NCBI GenBank assembly: GCA_903881505.1
Contig: CAIRTM010000031.1
Span: 1 to 33,299 of the forward strand
DNA: 33,299 bases
DNA from: an uncultured delta proteobacterium
GTDB lineage: Bacteria > Desulfobacterota > WTBG01 > CAIYCZ01 > CAIRTM01
Direction of reading: 5' to 3'
Shown: positions 25,101 to 33,299 of the stretch, in pieces
How positions within the stretch are numbered: the first letter of the stretch is position 1
Layout of the letters: every line of letters starts with the position of its first letter
Notes under the pieces: model-generated
Database searches by the model: none
The model's input: only the letters and a program-made list of their open reading frames with translations
What the model was told of the DNA's origin: nothing
Translations under genes and position numbers: made by a program

Positions 25101-25727
25101 CGCCTCGACATGCTGAAGAAACGCCTTGAAAATATCGGCGACGTCAATCTCGGCGCCGCAACCGCCTTTGACGAGCTCGACACGCGTTACCGTTTTCTGC
25201 AGGAGCAGGAGGATGACCTGCTCAGGGCCATCGACTCGCTGCAGAAAGTTATCTCAAAAATCAACCGCATTACCAGGGAAAAATTCCTGGAAACATTCAC
25301 AACGATCAACGACCACTTCAAGCGGCTGTTTCCGCTTCTGTTCAACGGCGGCAAGGCCTACATGGAGCTCAGCGATGAAACCGACCTGCTTGAAACCGGC
25401 ATCAACATCTTCGCGCAGCCACCCGGCAAAAAGCTGCAAAGCCTTGATCTGCTCTCCGGCGGCGAGCGCGCACTGACGGTTATCGCACTGATGTTCTCGA
25501 TATTCCTGACAAAGCCGAGCCCCTTCTGCCTGATGGACGAAATTGACGCCCCGCTTGACGACACCAATATCGGGCGCTTCATCGATCATATGCACACCAT
25601 GGCGGAACGGTCGCAGTTTATTATCGTAACCCATAACAAGCTTTCAATGGAGGCGGCCGATTCCATGTACGGTGTAACCATGGAAGAGCGCGGCGTTTCC
25701 AAAATCGTGTCGGTTAATCTCAATTAA
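22164..25727 (+). CDS. smc: Chromosome segregation protein SMC
   Basis: The 1187-residue condensin ATPase organises and segregates the chromosome with ScpA and ScpB. The N-terminal head has Walker A GPNGCGKSNVID (about residues 31-42). Two long coiled coils rich in Glu, Gln and Leu flank a hinge (around VPGIRGLIADMI to AFIPLTTGG). The C-terminal head has signature LLSGGERALT and Walker B PFCLMDEIDAPLDD, so it is complete. ATG 22164 is preferred over an upstream TTG because GAGG lies six bases before it. An uncommon Gly-Asn repeat sits in the N-head at about residues 88-97. ftsY follows after 67 bases on the same strand, a conserved smc-ftsY arrangement. Confidence 0.96.
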   Translation: MQVKELEIAGFKSFVDPVRLSFQPGITALVGPNGCGKSNVIDALRWIMGEHNARNLRGTKMEDLIFNGSETRKATGMAEVSLILRNTGGNGNGNGNGAALGAASEIQITRRLYRSGDSEYFINKIPCRLKDIVELFLDSGIGSKSYSIMEQGKVDFILSLKPNDRRILIEEAAGIAKYRARKKEAVSKMQSTKTNLSRLKDILHELEIQMKALDLQVKRLKRYRVIKDEIKTIDLNLCAHRLDTLMQERRQLEDALLENRDREVHITAEKNTLEASIEHQRLQLTEQQKALGELQQEFFELKNAIQQAESAAVFNERELSAAREQSEKNTSARAELAAQIESLQGEIAGLTNEAGAVKTGIDELENSCRASSENLSESKNSLRELQARIEQENAALIKLNYDVTEVKNALLLNTRLREEIELRQEKLLRERQGCDERVHELTLTRDQQAAALHELADQRARVEQELERQRADIDAYTADLQARTDALNAVREQIGTLRARLQSLNELQENLEGFSDGVRALLMAGEDQAAHAVPGIRGLIADMIETTSRYELAVEAALDRRLQAIIIETPDIALRAIEHLRNGKSGRVAFIPLTTGGAPEAEQMPDSVRLTEVLTIKAGYADMVNAILGSVYIVDDLPAALRLRAAYSPDAMLVTMQGETVDTLGIITGGSAASSGTGILKRNRELREFALVLEKLEGRHADLAAERARSEKILAGARENLETLVQRRQELEITLVQQQSLFDQSERDLQQQNEKSGLLAFELQQAAAQLERQHTEHQLLQARLGQIRQSSEDKQLKLAQLQQQEHDVRSGVEDKENQTTELRIGLASQQQKYESLQASAAYLTGQQAACEQKLGALETEYRQLTDKQKLLADTIEQGTSHLARLLETSRDREAVLQSRHTDVQVLTGAVAQAEENLKAVRGERELIEPAIHDLQMKLSNCTIHIDHLSQDVNERYGCAAPELPPPPDPAAFDAQQAGERLDMLKKRLENIGDVNLGAATAFDELDTRYRFLQEQEDDLLRAIDSLQKVISKINRITREKFLETFTTINDHFKRLFPLLFNGGKAYMELSDETDLLETGINIFAQPPGKKLQSLDLLSGGERALTVIALMFSIFLTKPSPFCLMDEIDAPLDDTNIGRFIDHMHTMAERSQFIIVTHNKLSMEAADSMYGVTMEERGVSKIVSVNLN

Positions 25728-25794
25728 ACCCCATGATGATGCGGCCGCATGCGTACCGCATTGTCGTCGCGGCACCCTATTCCGGAACCCTGCC

Positions 25795-26736
25795 ATGCCA
25801 GAATCCAGCACCTCCCGCAGCGGCTTTTTCGCCCGGCTGAAAAAGGGCCTTGCAAAAACCCATCAGGCCGTTACCCGCAAGATTGAAGAAGCAACCATGG
25901 GGCGGCGTGAGATCAGCGACGCGGTGCTTGAGAAAATCGAAGAGGCGCTGGTAACCTCCGATCTGGGCATCGCAACGGTTGACCATCTGATGGAACAGAT
26001 CCGCTGGCAGGTCAGGCGCAATGAGCTCAACGACGCCGAAAAAATAAAAGACAGCCTTCGCAGCGCCATCCGCGAAATCCTCGTAAAAACCGAGCAGCCG
26101 CTCGCGATTGCCCCGGTTCAAAAACCGTTCACCATCCTGACGATCGGCGTGAACGGCACGGGCAAGACAACAACCATCGCAAAACTTGCCGAAATTTTCA
26201 GGCAGCAGGGACATACGGTCATGCTGGCAGCTGCCGACACGTTCCGCGCAGCCGCCATTGAACAGCTCGAGATATGGGGGGAGCGCACCGGCTGCAGGGT
26301 CGTCAAGCATGCTCCGGGAGCCGACCCGTCAGCGGTAGCCTTTGACGCCCTCCGGTCGGCTCGTGCGCGCTCCGCCGATATACTGATCATCGATACGGCA
26401 GGACGGCTGCACACCAAGGCCCCGCTCATGGAGGAGCTGAAAAAAATCGAGCGCATTATCGCGCGCGAGCATCAGGGTGCTCCCCACGAAACCCTGCTGG
26501 TGCTCGATGCAACCACCGGCCAGAACGCCATTTCACAGGCAAAGCTATTCAGCAGCGCCATCAGGGTTACCGGCATCGCCCTCACAAAACTTGACGGAAC
26601 AGCCAAGGGTGGAGTAATTGTCGGCATATCCGATGCCCTGCACATACCCATCCGCTTCGTCGGCGTCGGAGAAAAGGTTGAAGACCTGCGGCCGTTCAAC
26701 GCCTGCGACTTCGTCGATGCTTTGTTTGACGAATAA
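25795..26736 (+). CDS. ftsY: Signal recognition particle receptor FtsY
   Basis: This SRP-receptor GTPase targets membrane proteins to the translocon. The 313-residue protein has a short, basic, amphipathic N-terminus ([13 protein letters not shown]), the helical N domain, and the G domain: [15 protein letters not shown] (G1), [11 protein letters not shown] (insertion box), DTAGRLHTK (G3), and [10 protein letters not shown] (G4). It lacks the long acidic A domain of E. coli FtsY, as in many other bacteria. The ribosome-binding site before ATG 25795 is weak (GGA). It is probably cotranscribed with smc and converges with the helicase gene, with only 27 bases between stops and no terminator visible. 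Confidence 0.95.
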   Translation: MPESSTSRSGFFARLKKGLAKTHQAVTRKIEEATMGRREISDAVLEKIEEALVTSDLGIATVDHLMEQIRWQVRRNELNDAEKIKDSLRSAIREILVKTEQPLAIAPVQKPFTILTIGVNGTGKTTTIAKLAEIFRQQGHTVMLAAADTFRAAAIEQLEIWGERTGCRVVKHAPGADPSAVAFDALRSARARSADILIIDTAGRLHTKAPLMEELKKIERIIAREHQGAPHETLLVLDATTGQNAISQAKLFSSAIRVTGIALTKLDGTAKGGVIVGISDALHIPIRFVGVGEKVEDLRPFNACDFVDALFDE

Positions 26737-26763
26737 TGTGCGGCGGGAAAGCTGAACAGGCTG

Positions 26764-29166
26764 CTAGAGCGGAACAACCACGGGCTCGCGCAGCAGCAGC
26801 TTGATGCAGGCGCCGGCCTTGAAGGCGAGGCCGGGATGTGTCGCCTCGAGCGAGACGATCTGGCGCAGGTTGTCCGCGGTCCTGAAAATCAGCATGGCCA
26901 GATCACCTTCGTCAGCGCCGGTCAGCTGCTGCACATCCTCCCACGAGCGCTGCATGCTCCACAGGTACAGCGCTGCCGCCGGCCAGAACTGCAGCACGGG
27001 CACGGCAAAGCCGCGCTGTTTTTTCAACTCCACAAGCGGGCCGATCTCACCTTTCATGCGGGCAAAGGTCTGCCTGAGCTCGCGCGGATCCCAGCTGACC
27101 TGATCATCAAAATCAAGATCACGGAATTTGTCATTCACAAATACCGCCAGCATGGCGCACAGCAGTTCAGGCGCCAGTTTCTCGAGCATGCCCCGCCTGA
27201 TCAGCTCGGCAATGATGAGCGGCTGGTCAAGCCTGAGCTTGGCCGCCCAACGGCCGTCGACGGTAAGGGCGCCGTCTGGAGTTGCAAAACCGTTCATGAC
27301 CAGAAAATCGAAGTGCCGGCCGAATTCGATCCACAGGGCGTCACGGGCATCGTGCAATGCCCGGCTGATCCAGGAAGCCTCCTCTGCAAGCCGGACGAAC
27401 TCGTGCCTGTTGCCGTGCGCGCACACATCCCTGTTCCGGCAGCGGGCGCACGGCAGCCGGTCCAGAACCTCCTGCTGCCGCAGGATATCGCGGTCTATAT
27501 CCTGCAGGGGAACCGATGCATCGATGTCGCTGTTAAACAAGCGCAGCTGACGTGCTATTTTTTTCCGTTTGTTCCTGAGGCGCCGCAGCCGGAGAAGCGC
27601 CTCAGATGCCAGACCCGAGCGGTCCAGCACCTGCTGCGCTTCCCTGCACAGCGTGCCGTTGAGATGGCTGCCGAAGCTGCCTACGATACGGTCATGGCGC
27701 TCCTCCAGGGCGCGCAGCGGCGCCATGTTCTGAAATGTTGCCAGCGAGGCATTCAGCAGATCGTGAATGCCCTCGGGAGACTGGCTGAGGAGCAGGTTCA
27801 GGCACATCGAAAAATTGATGCTGATACGGCTGCGGATAGGCTCGGATGGAGCCTGCATAAGCGACTCGATCAGGCGGGGATTCTGGTACGGTCCGTGCAG
27901 CATGACAGCAAAGCCAACATTATCCTTGCCCCTGCGCCCTGCCCTGCCGGTTGCCTGCTGCAAATCGGTTGCCGTCAAGTCGACAAACTCCCTGCCGTTA
28001 AAGCGGTCGCTTTGCGCCAGCACCACCGTGCGCGCCGGAAAGTTGACCCCGGCAGCCACCGTTGATGTAGAAAAAATCGCGTCAAGGCAGCCGGAGTTCA
28101 TCAGTTTCTCGACGACAATTTTCCAGTGGGGCAGCTGGCCGCCGTGATGCGCGCCGACGCCGTGATAGCTCATTGCCTGAAGCTGCGGATGATCCGACAA
28201 AAACGGATACTCCGCGATAATCGCGTCGAGCAGGCACTGTATGCGGCGCGACTTTTCCCGGGATACAAACCGGTGCCTGCAGGCGTAGAGAGCATTGTTG
28301 CAGTCGCTGCGCGATTTAAGAAAAAAAATCGCCGGCAGGAGATTGAACTGCTCAAGCGCGCGCAGTATGGCCTCATAGGGCAGTTGGGCCTGTGAGCGGC
28401 GGAAGCGGCCGCCCTGCGCGTGCTGCAGGGCATGCTCGATCTTATGGGCAATGCCGTCGGCTCCTCCGCTGAGCGGCACCAATTCTCCGCCGGGCAGCAG
28501 GTACAGGGGATAGAGCGGCACCGGCCGTTTGACAGAATACACCACCGCGCAATGATGGGAGCGGATCGAGATGAGCCAGTCCGCAATTTCGGCGGCATTC
28601 GACACGGTGGCTGACAGCATCAGCAGGCGTACCCGCTTGGGCAGATAAATCATCACCTCCTCCCATACAACGCCGCGATCCTCATCGCCGAGATAATGGG
28701 CTTCATCCAGAATGACCAGGTCGGCATTGAAGTCCTGCACATGCGCCATGGCATCATAAAGCTGGTTGCGTAAAATTTCAGTCGTGCCGACGATAATGCA
28801 TGCCCCTGTATTTTCCTTGCGGTCGCCGGTCAGCACGCCGACGTTGCCGTCGCCGAATTCCGCGCAAAACTCATGATATTTTGAATTGGACAGCGCCTTG
28901 AGAGGAGAGGCATACCAGCAGCGCCCGCCACGCGCCATCAGGGTGCGCATGGCCTCCTGCGCTATCCAGGTTTTGCCGCTGCCGGTCGGGGCGCTGACAA
29001 GGACATCGGATTCGGTGATTTTCCGCAGGGCTTCAATCTGAAAATCATCGGGCGTAAAGCGTGCCTGGTCCGGACTGCCGATACGGCTAAAGATTTTTTT
29101 AAGCGAGCGGTCGGCTTTAGGAAGAAAGGCCTGCGGCTTCTCGGTGTGCTGACGGCGTTTTTTCAT
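26764..29166 (-). CDS. Ski2/Mtr4-like superfamily II RNA helicase
   Basis: The roughly 800-residue DExH helicase has all core motifs: SAPTGSGKT (I, near residue 60), [16 protein letters not shown] (II, DEAH), LMLSATVSN (III), [27 protein letters not shown] (V) and [10 protein letters not shown] (VI). A C-terminal helical region ([22 protein letters not shown]) resembles the DSHCT domain of Ski2/Mtr4 proteins, so a role in unwinding structured RNA is likely. A cysteine group, [10 protein letters not shown], lies before that domain. ATG 29166 is preferred; the frame extends 32 codons further but that part is not protein-like. The substrate and partners are unknown. It is divergent from the SHMT gene. 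Confidence 0.88.
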   Translation of the reverse strand: MKKRRQHTEKPQAFLPKADRSLKKIFSRIGSPDQARFTPDDFQIEALRKITESDVLVSAPTGSGKTWIAQEAMRTLMARGGRCWYASPLKALSNSKYHEFCAEFGDGNVGVLTGDRKENTGACIIVGTTEILRNQLYDAMAHVQDFNADLVILDEAHYLGDEDRGVVWEEVMIYLPKRVRLLMLSATVSNAAEIADWLISIRSHHCAVVYSVKRPVPLYPLYLLPGGELVPLSGGADGIAHKIEHALQHAQGGRFRRSQAQLPYEAILRALEQFNLLPAIFFLKSRSDCNNALYACRHRFVSREKSRRIQCLLDAIIAEYPFLSDHPQLQAMSYHGVGAHHGGQLPHWKIVVEKLMNSGCLDAIFSTSTVAAGVNFPARTVVLAQSDRFNGREFVDLTATDLQQATGRAGRRGKDNVGFAVMLHGPYQNPRLIESLMQAPSEPIRSRISINFSMCLNLLLSQSPEGIHDLLNASLATFQNMAPLRALEERHDRIVGSFGSHLNGTLCREAQQVLDRSGLASEALLRLRRLRNKRKKIARQLRLFNSDIDASVPLQDIDRDILRQQEVLDRLPCARCRNRDVCAHGNRHEFVRLAEEASWISRALHDARDALWIEFGRHFDFLVMNGFATPDGALTVDGRWAAKLRLDQPLIIAELIRRGMLEKLAPELLCAMLAVFVNDKFRDLDFDDQVSWDPRELRQTFARMKGEIGPLVELKKQRGFAVPVLQFWPAAALYLWSMQRSWEDVQQLTGADEGDLAMLIFRTADNLRQIVSLEATHPGLAFKAGACIKLLLREPVVVPL

Positions 29167-29300
29167 ACCTGTCCGGTGTGTAGCGGAGACGTGCATTCGC
29201 GGGGTCGGGGCCAACCCGCGGCAGGCGCCGGCAACCCTTTGAATATGAACCACCATACCCAATTTTGTTAAAGCAAATCAACCTAATTTTTCAAAATTAC

Positions 29301-29329
29301 TTCACATTATCAAAATTATATGGTAATCT
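29301..29329 (+). promoter_or_regulatory. Candidate promoter of the SHMT-like gene
   Basis: TTCACA (29301-29306), a 17-base AT-rich spacer ending in TGG, and TAATCT (29324-29329) form a plausible extended -10 promoter. It lies in the AT-rich divergent region between the helicase and SHMT genes, about 75 bases before ATG 29405. Confidence 0.45.
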
Positions 29330-29404
29330 TATTAAATTTTAACCCCGCTGCAGAAACGCTCTGCATACCGGCACATGCACTATATATCCGAAGGATCAAG
29401 CACC

Positions 29405-30652
29405 ATGAACTACCAGGAATTCAAAAAAACAGTTGAGCTGATTCAAAAGCAGGATGAATGGCGCGAAAAAACCATCAACTTGATCGCCAGTGAAAACGTC
29501 TTGAGCCGCACGGTCCGTAATTATGCCGGCACGGATTTCGCGCACCGCTACGCTGAAGGCCATCCGGGCGAACGCTATTATCGAGGCACGGCCTTCATAG
29601 ATGATATTGAAAACCGCCTCAAGGCGTGCATGAAGATGATATTCCAGTGCAACCACGGCGAAGTGCGCCCGATCAGCGGCACCAACGCCAATGAAGCCGT
29701 GTTCAGCAAGCTGGTCAACCGCGAGGACGTGGTCATGGCAAATTCTACGCCGGGCGGAGGTCATATCAGCCACCACCGCATCGGCGCCCTGGGTAAGTTC
29801 ACAAAAAACATCATCGACATTCCCATGAGCCCTGACGGCTATCACATGGATGTCGAAAAAACCATATACCTTATTAAAACAGCCAAGCCGAAAATGATCG
29901 TCCTGGGTAAAAGCCTGTTTTTGTTTCCCGAGCCGATCGCCGAGATTCGCGAGGCATGCGAAAAAACCAAAACCACCATTATGTACGATGCGGCCCACGT
30001 GCTCGGCCTGATCGCCGGCGGACGGTTTCAGGACCCGCTGCGCGAAGGCGCCTTCCTGATGACCGGCAGCACGCATAAAACCTTTTTCGGCTCACAGCGG
30101 GGTGTTGTTCTGAGCAATATGGACAATGACACCTGGCGCAAGATCGACCGCGGCGCATTCCCCGGCTCGTCCAGCAACCACCATCTGCACACTCTGGCAC
30201 AGCTGGCCCTTGCCACCAATGAAATGATGGAATTCGGCGCCCGGTATGCCGAAGACGTCATCAACAACGCGAAAGTCCTGGCAGCCGCCCTTGACAAGCA
30301 GGGCTTTGATGTAGAGGCCCGTGAATTCGGCTACACCGAAACCCACCAGGTCGCCGTCAACGTCAGCAAACAGGGCGGCGGTGAAAAGGTCTCGCGCGTG
30401 CTTGAAACCAACGACATCATCCTCAACATGAACATGCTGCCGCATGAGGCCCTCAGCCGCCACGACCATCCCGACGGAATCCGCATCGGTGTGCAGGAGA
30501 TGACCCGCTTCGGCATGGGCCCGGCGGAGATGGAGTACATCGCCGTTCTCATGAAGGAATGCGTCATGGACAACAGGGAAATCCGCCCCGAGGTCCACGC
30601 CTTCAGGGGGAAATACACCGATGTGAAGTACAGCTTCGACGACCGCCAGTAG
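29405..30652 (+). CDS. Serine hydroxymethyltransferase-like PLP enzyme (divergent)
   Basis: The 415-residue fold-type I PLP enzyme has the SHMT framework. NLIASENVLS lies near the N-terminus, RYAEGHPGERYYRG is the substrate/dimer loop, and YDAAHVLGLIAGG carries the cofactor-binding Asp (about 195). The Schiff-base Lys is in GSTHKTFFGSQRG (Lys225), and IRIGVQEMTRFGM is near the C-terminus. Several of these differ from bacterial GlyA (TTTTHKTLRGPRGG, IRIGTPA) and look closer to archaeal SHMT or threonine transaldolase-type enzymes. SHMT activity, interconverting serine and glycine with a pterin carrier, is the default guess. ATG 29405 has AAGGA nine bases upstream. An intrinsic terminator follows. 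Confidence 0.8.
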   Translation: MNYQEFKKTVELIQKQDEWREKTINLIASENVLSRTVRNYAGTDFAHRYAEGHPGERYYRGTAFIDDIENRLKACMKMIFQCNHGEVRPISGTNANEAVFSKLVNREDVVMANSTPGGGHISHHRIGALGKFTKNIIDIPMSPDGYHMDVEKTIYLIKTAKPKMIVLGKSLFLFPEPIAEIREACEKTKTTIMYDAAHVLGLIAGGRFQDPLREGAFLMTGSTHKTFFGSQRGVVLSNMDNDTWRKIDRGAFPGSSSNHHLHTLAQLALATNEMMEFGARYAEDVINNAKVLAAALDKQGFDVEAREFGYTETHQVAVNVSKQGGGEKVSRVLETNDIILNMNMLPHEALSRHDHPDGIRIGVQEMTRFGMGPAEMEYIAVLMKECVMDNREIRPEVHAFRGKYTDVKYSFDDRQ

Positions 30653-30693
30653 CGCATACCCTGAGCCGGACAATAAAGAATCTCGATACGCCC

Positions 30694-30726
30694 GCGGCGC
30701 ACAAAGGATGTGCGCCGCTGTTTTTT
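30694..30726 (+). terminator. Intrinsic terminator after the SHMT-like gene
   Basis: A nine-base-pair GC-rich stem, GCGGCGCAC (30694-30702) with GTGCGCCGC (30710-30718), has a seven-base loop and is followed by TG and a run of six T (30721-30726). It lies 41 bases after the stop codon and before the amidohydrolase gene. Confidence 0.85.
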
Positions 30727-30764
30727 CCCGGATAGATTGCGCTGCCGCTGTTTAAACTCAACCC

Positions 30765-31565
30765 ATGATTATCGACACGCACACGCACATTTTTCCCGAT
30801 GAACAGGCCGCCGCGATCCTGAACAGGACCGCGCGCCTTTTCAACGTGCCGACCTTCGGCACGGGGACAGCGGCGGATTTGCTGCAGCGGATGAATGCCT
30901 GCGGCATTGACCGCAGCGTTATCCACATGGTCGCCCCCTTGCCGTCACAGGTCCTGCCGACCAATACATGGCTGATACAGCTTGACCGCGACCGCTTTAT
31001 AAAATTCGGGACACTGCATCCCGCGCATGCGGGTTTTAAGGATGAAATTGGGCGGCTGCGCGATCACGGCGTTCAGGGTATCAAGTTCCAGCCCGACATT
31101 CAGCAGTTTTCACCCGATGACAAACCGGGCATGTATCCCCTGTATGAAGCCATGTGCGCGAGCGGACTCACGGTTATGTTCCATGTAGGCGGCGAGCCCC
31201 TGCCCGGTCCGGACGACCGATCAAAACCTTCCATGATCGCCAGGGTTGCCCGCGATTTCCCGGATATGTCAATTATCGCGGCCCATCTTGGCGGCCTGAA
31301 CATGTGGGATGATGTGCTTATCCATCTGGCCGGACTCCCCAACGTATTCCTGGAATCATCACTGAGCTACGACTATATCAAGCCGGCAGTCGCCGAAAAT
31401 ATTATCCGCAGGCACGGTCACAAAAAAATATTCTTCGGCAGCGACTACCCGTTCGGCGACATAGCCCGTGCCGTGTACGCTGCCCGCAATGTCGGCTTTT
31501 TAACAGAAGCACAGCGCGCTGATATCCTCGGGCTCAATGCTGAACGCTTTTTTATGACAGCCTGA
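30765..31565 (+). CDS. Amidohydrolase family 2 protein (metal-dependent hydrolase)
   Basis: The 266-residue TIM-barrel hydrolase is of the amidohydrolase-related (ACMSD-like) family. The metal motifs are in order: IIDTHTHIFPD (HxH, residues 6-8), GIKFQPDIQQF mid-protein, MFHVGGEP, IIAAHLGGLNMWDD, and FGSDYPFGD with the catalytic Asp near the C-terminus. Family members are hydrolases or non-oxidative decarboxylases of small carboxylated compounds; the substrate here is not predictable. No convincing ribosome-binding site precedes ATG 30765, and a terminator separates it from the SHMT-like gene, so it may have its own promoter. Confidence 0.82.
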   Translation: MIIDTHTHIFPDEQAAAILNRTARLFNVPTFGTGTAADLLQRMNACGIDRSVIHMVAPLPSQVLPTNTWLIQLDRDRFIKFGTLHPAHAGFKDEIGRLRDHGVQGIKFQPDIQQFSPDDKPGMYPLYEAMCASGLTVMFHVGGEPLPGPDDRSKPSMIARVARDFPDMSIIAAHLGGLNMWDDVLIHLAGLPNVFLESSLSYDYIKPAVAENIIRRHGHKKIFFGSDYPFGDIARAVYAARNVGFLTEAQRADILGLNAERFFMTA

Positions 31566-31730
31566 ATACAATTCACACGGTGTCATGTGTTATTGCTTAT
31601 TATTTTCTGCTTTATTTCAGCTCGGTTACATGGTATTTTTTTCCGCGCGCACTAAAAAGAACAGCCCGGCTGCCGACAGCGCATAACGTTCAATGAACAT
31701 GCGTCACACCCTGGAGTAAGGAGACAGACC

Positions 31731-33128
31731 ATGAACAAACGATACGATTCAATACGCCCGGCTATGGCCGCTGTTGCCGTGATAATCATGCTGTCCTGCG
31801 CCGTGAGCGCTGCTGCCGAGCAGCCGGCATTCCCCTTTTTCCCCTCGCAGGCTCGAACCGCCTCCGGCAAACCTGTTAAGCACACGGACTATGAATCGCC
31901 CGAAATCTGCTCGGGCTGCCATACGGATATCCATGCGCAGTGGAAAGGCTCCATGCACGGCGCAGCATTTATTGACCCTATCTTTCAGGCACTCTGGAAA
32001 CTGGGAGAAAAAGAAACAAACGGCCTGACCAACAACCTGTGCGGCGGCTGCCACGGTGCTGTCGGCGTTCTTTCAAATGAACTCACGTTCAAGGACGGAG
32101 AATTCCACGCCCCCGACATTGCCAGGGAAGGCGTTCACTGCGATCTGTGCCACACCATCACGACCAGTTCCTTTGCCGACACGCCCAATTATGAACCCGG
32201 CAATGCTTCATTCGTGGTAGCTCCCGGCAGCGTGAAGCGCGGCCCGCACGCTGACGCTGAATCCCCCTATCACGAGACCGCCTACTCGAAGCTGCATACT
32301 TCATCGCTTTTCTGCGCCAACTGCCACCAGGTATTCCACCCGGTCAACAACTTTCATATCGAACGAACCTATGACGAGTGGAAATATTCGGTCTATGCCC
32401 GCAACGGAATTCAGTGCCAGGACTGCCACATGATGCCTGTTGCCAAGGCGGCGGAAACGGCACGCACGCTTAAAAAACAGAAGAATCCCGGACAGTCTGC
32501 CCCCATGGGTCCTGTGCGGGACAACATCTTTACGCATGAATTTGTCGGCGGCAATTTCACGGTTACGGAAATCCTCGGCAACAAGGAACACGCCGAAGCC
32601 GCCCGCCAGCGGCTCCGAAGCGCAGCGGAGCTCTCCGTCGATACGGCTTCAAGCGTTACATCCGGCGCCATGGCCAGCATCACCGTGACGGTCACCAATG
32701 TAGGCGCAGGCCATAACCTTCCGACCAGCCTGACTGAAGTCAGACAGATGTGGCTTGATGTAAAGATTGCGGACGCCGCCGGAAAGGAAATTTTCCGCTC
32801 GGGAAGCCTGGATCCCAAGGGTGACATTGTGAATGATCCGCGGATATTCAACGCCCACGCGCTGGACAAGGACGGCAGGGATACGCTCAAGCCGTGGGAG
32901 ATTGCCTCCTTCAAGTATAACAAGACCATCCCGCCGAAAGGTTCGGCGATTGAAAATTTCTATTTTCTCGTGCCCGCGGACGCCACGGGCGCGCTCAAGG
33001 CCAGCGTAATCCTGCGCTACCGGTCCTATCCGCAGGCGCTGGCGAACGCGCTGCTGGGCGAAAAGAGTTTTACACTTCCCGTATTCAACATGGCTGAGAA
33101 AGAAATTTCAATTCCGGTGAAGCGTTAA
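31731..33128 (+). CDS. Periplasmic pentaheme cytochrome c
   Basis: The 465-residue exported protein has an N-terminal signal peptide (MAAVAVIIMLSCAVSAAAEQ, residues 12-31) with likely cleavage after the AAA. Five heme-binding CxxCH motifs follow: C60SGCH, C104GGCH, C137DLCH, C195ANCH and C229QDCH. All lie in the first half, with several extra His available as distal ligands, resembling the cytochrome c554-type multiheme fold. Residues about 280-465 form a heme-free, beta-rich domain. AAGGAG lies seven bases before ATG 31731. The next gene, 22 bases on, is an FprA-type flavodiiron protein, so the pair is probably cotranscribed. It is likely a periplasmic electron carrier or reductase; the acceptor is unknown. 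Confidence 0.87.
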   Translation: MNKRYDSIRPAMAAVAVIIMLSCAVSAAAEQPAFPFFPSQARTASGKPVKHTDYESPEICSGCHTDIHAQWKGSMHGAAFIDPIFQALWKLGEKETNGLTNNLCGGCHGAVGVLSNELTFKDGEFHAPDIAREGVHCDLCHTITTSSFADTPNYEPGNASFVVAPGSVKRGPHADAESPYHETAYSKLHTSSLFCANCHQVFHPVNNFHIERTYDEWKYSVYARNGIQCQDCHMMPVAKAAETARTLKKQKNPGQSAPMGPVRDNIFTHEFVGGNFTVTEILGNKEHAEAARQRLRSAAELSVDTASSVTSGAMASITVTVTNVGAGHNLPTSLTEVRQMWLDVKIADAAGKEIFRSGSLDPKGDIVNDPRIFNAHALDKDGRDTLKPWEIASFKYNKTIPPKGSAIENFYFLVPADATGALKASVILRYRSYPQALANALLGEKSFTLPVFNMAEKEISIPVKR

Positions 33129-33150
33129 TGCCCCACACAGGAGCCGCATC

Positions 33151-33299
33151 ATGGCTGTTGAGCTGAAAAAAGGGATTTACTGGGTCGGCGCCATCGACTG
33201 GAACCTGCGCGACTTTCACGGATACGTGACCGGCCGGGGCGCAACCTATAACAGCTATCTTGTCATCGATGAAAAGGTAACGCTCATCGACACGGTCAA
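33151..33299 (+). CDS. FprA-type flavodiiron protein, N-terminal fragment (runs off window)
   Basis: Only the first 49 residues are in view: MAVELKKGIYWVGAIDWNLRDFHGY, followed by GRGATYNSYLVIDEKVTLIDT. This is the characteristic start of A-type flavoproteins (rubredoxin:oxygen oxidoreductase or NO reductase flavodiiron proteins), at the beginning of the metallo-beta-lactamase-like diiron domain. AGGAG lies seven bases before ATG 33151, just after the cytochrome gene. These cytoplasmic enzymes reduce oxygen to water or NO to N2O in anaerobes. The metal ligands and flavodoxin domain lie beyond the end of the sequence. Confidence 0.85.
   Translation, partial: MAVELKKGIYWVGAIDWNLRDFHGYVTGRGATYNSYLVIDEKVTLIDTV

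Noticed and set aside
26836-28065. A 409-residue plus-strand open frame
   Set aside because: It lies wholly inside the minus-strand helicase gene, which has all its motifs. The frame has no recognisable domain and is a high-GC shadow.

Overview
This window comes from the chromosome of a Gram-negative anaerobe with mid-to-high-50s percent GC, most likely a deltaproteobacterium (Desulfobacterota). The outer-membrane porin, TonB-type protein, TatA, pentaheme cytochrome c beside an FprA-type flavodiiron protein, and paired soluble flavoenzymes all point that way. That placement is inferred from gene content, not from a marker phylogeny. Nearly all genes look intact. No insertion sequence, phage gene, rRNA or CRISPR array was seen.

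Layout. 1-225 is an AT-rich scrap of a sugar-nucleotidyltransferase gene on the minus strand. It stops abruptly at about 225 and does not resemble the rest, so it may be a contig-join artefact. 279-4879 is an operon of three flavoenzymes (two GlcD/VAO-type FAD-binding oxidoreductases and one Rossmann-type FAD oxidoreductase) closed by a clear intrinsic terminator. 5083-8845 holds homoserine dehydrogenase, a DUF402 protein, a beta-CASP metallo-beta-lactamase-fold RNase-like protein and TatA. 8920-11079 is a motility and c-di-GMP cluster: a long CheZ with an upstream PilZ gene on the minus strand and a second, divergent PilZ gene with a near-consensus promoter. 11140-11741 looks like a decayed membrane-sensor gene. 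Then follow an OprB-type porin, serA (minus), a TonB-type gene, a gene-poor stretch, yacG (minus) with a small Cys-rich ORF overlapping its start, and a YvcK/CofD-family protein with an unrecognised C-terminal domain.

18633-20970 (minus) is a translationally coupled operon efp-epmA-unknown. Elongation factor P and its lysyl-transferase are followed, through ATGA overlaps, by a Cys-rich 281-residue protein that I do not recognise. Next come a four-helix b561-like membrane protein, tRNA-Arg(CCT), and smc-ftsY. Upstream of smc is a sigma70-like promoter whose 17-base spacer is almost entirely a perfect 16-bp palindrome. A Ski2-like helicase lies convergent to ftsY. The right end has a divergent, archaeal-looking serine hydroxymethyltransferase, an amidohydrolase, a pentaheme cytochrome c and the start of a flavodiiron protein that runs off the window.

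The most interesting leads are the uncharacterised third gene of the EF-P operon, the YvcK-family fusion, the flavoenzyme trio, the palindromic smc promoter, the CheZ/PilZ grouping and the cytochrome-FprA pair. All functional links between neighbours are inferences from gene order.
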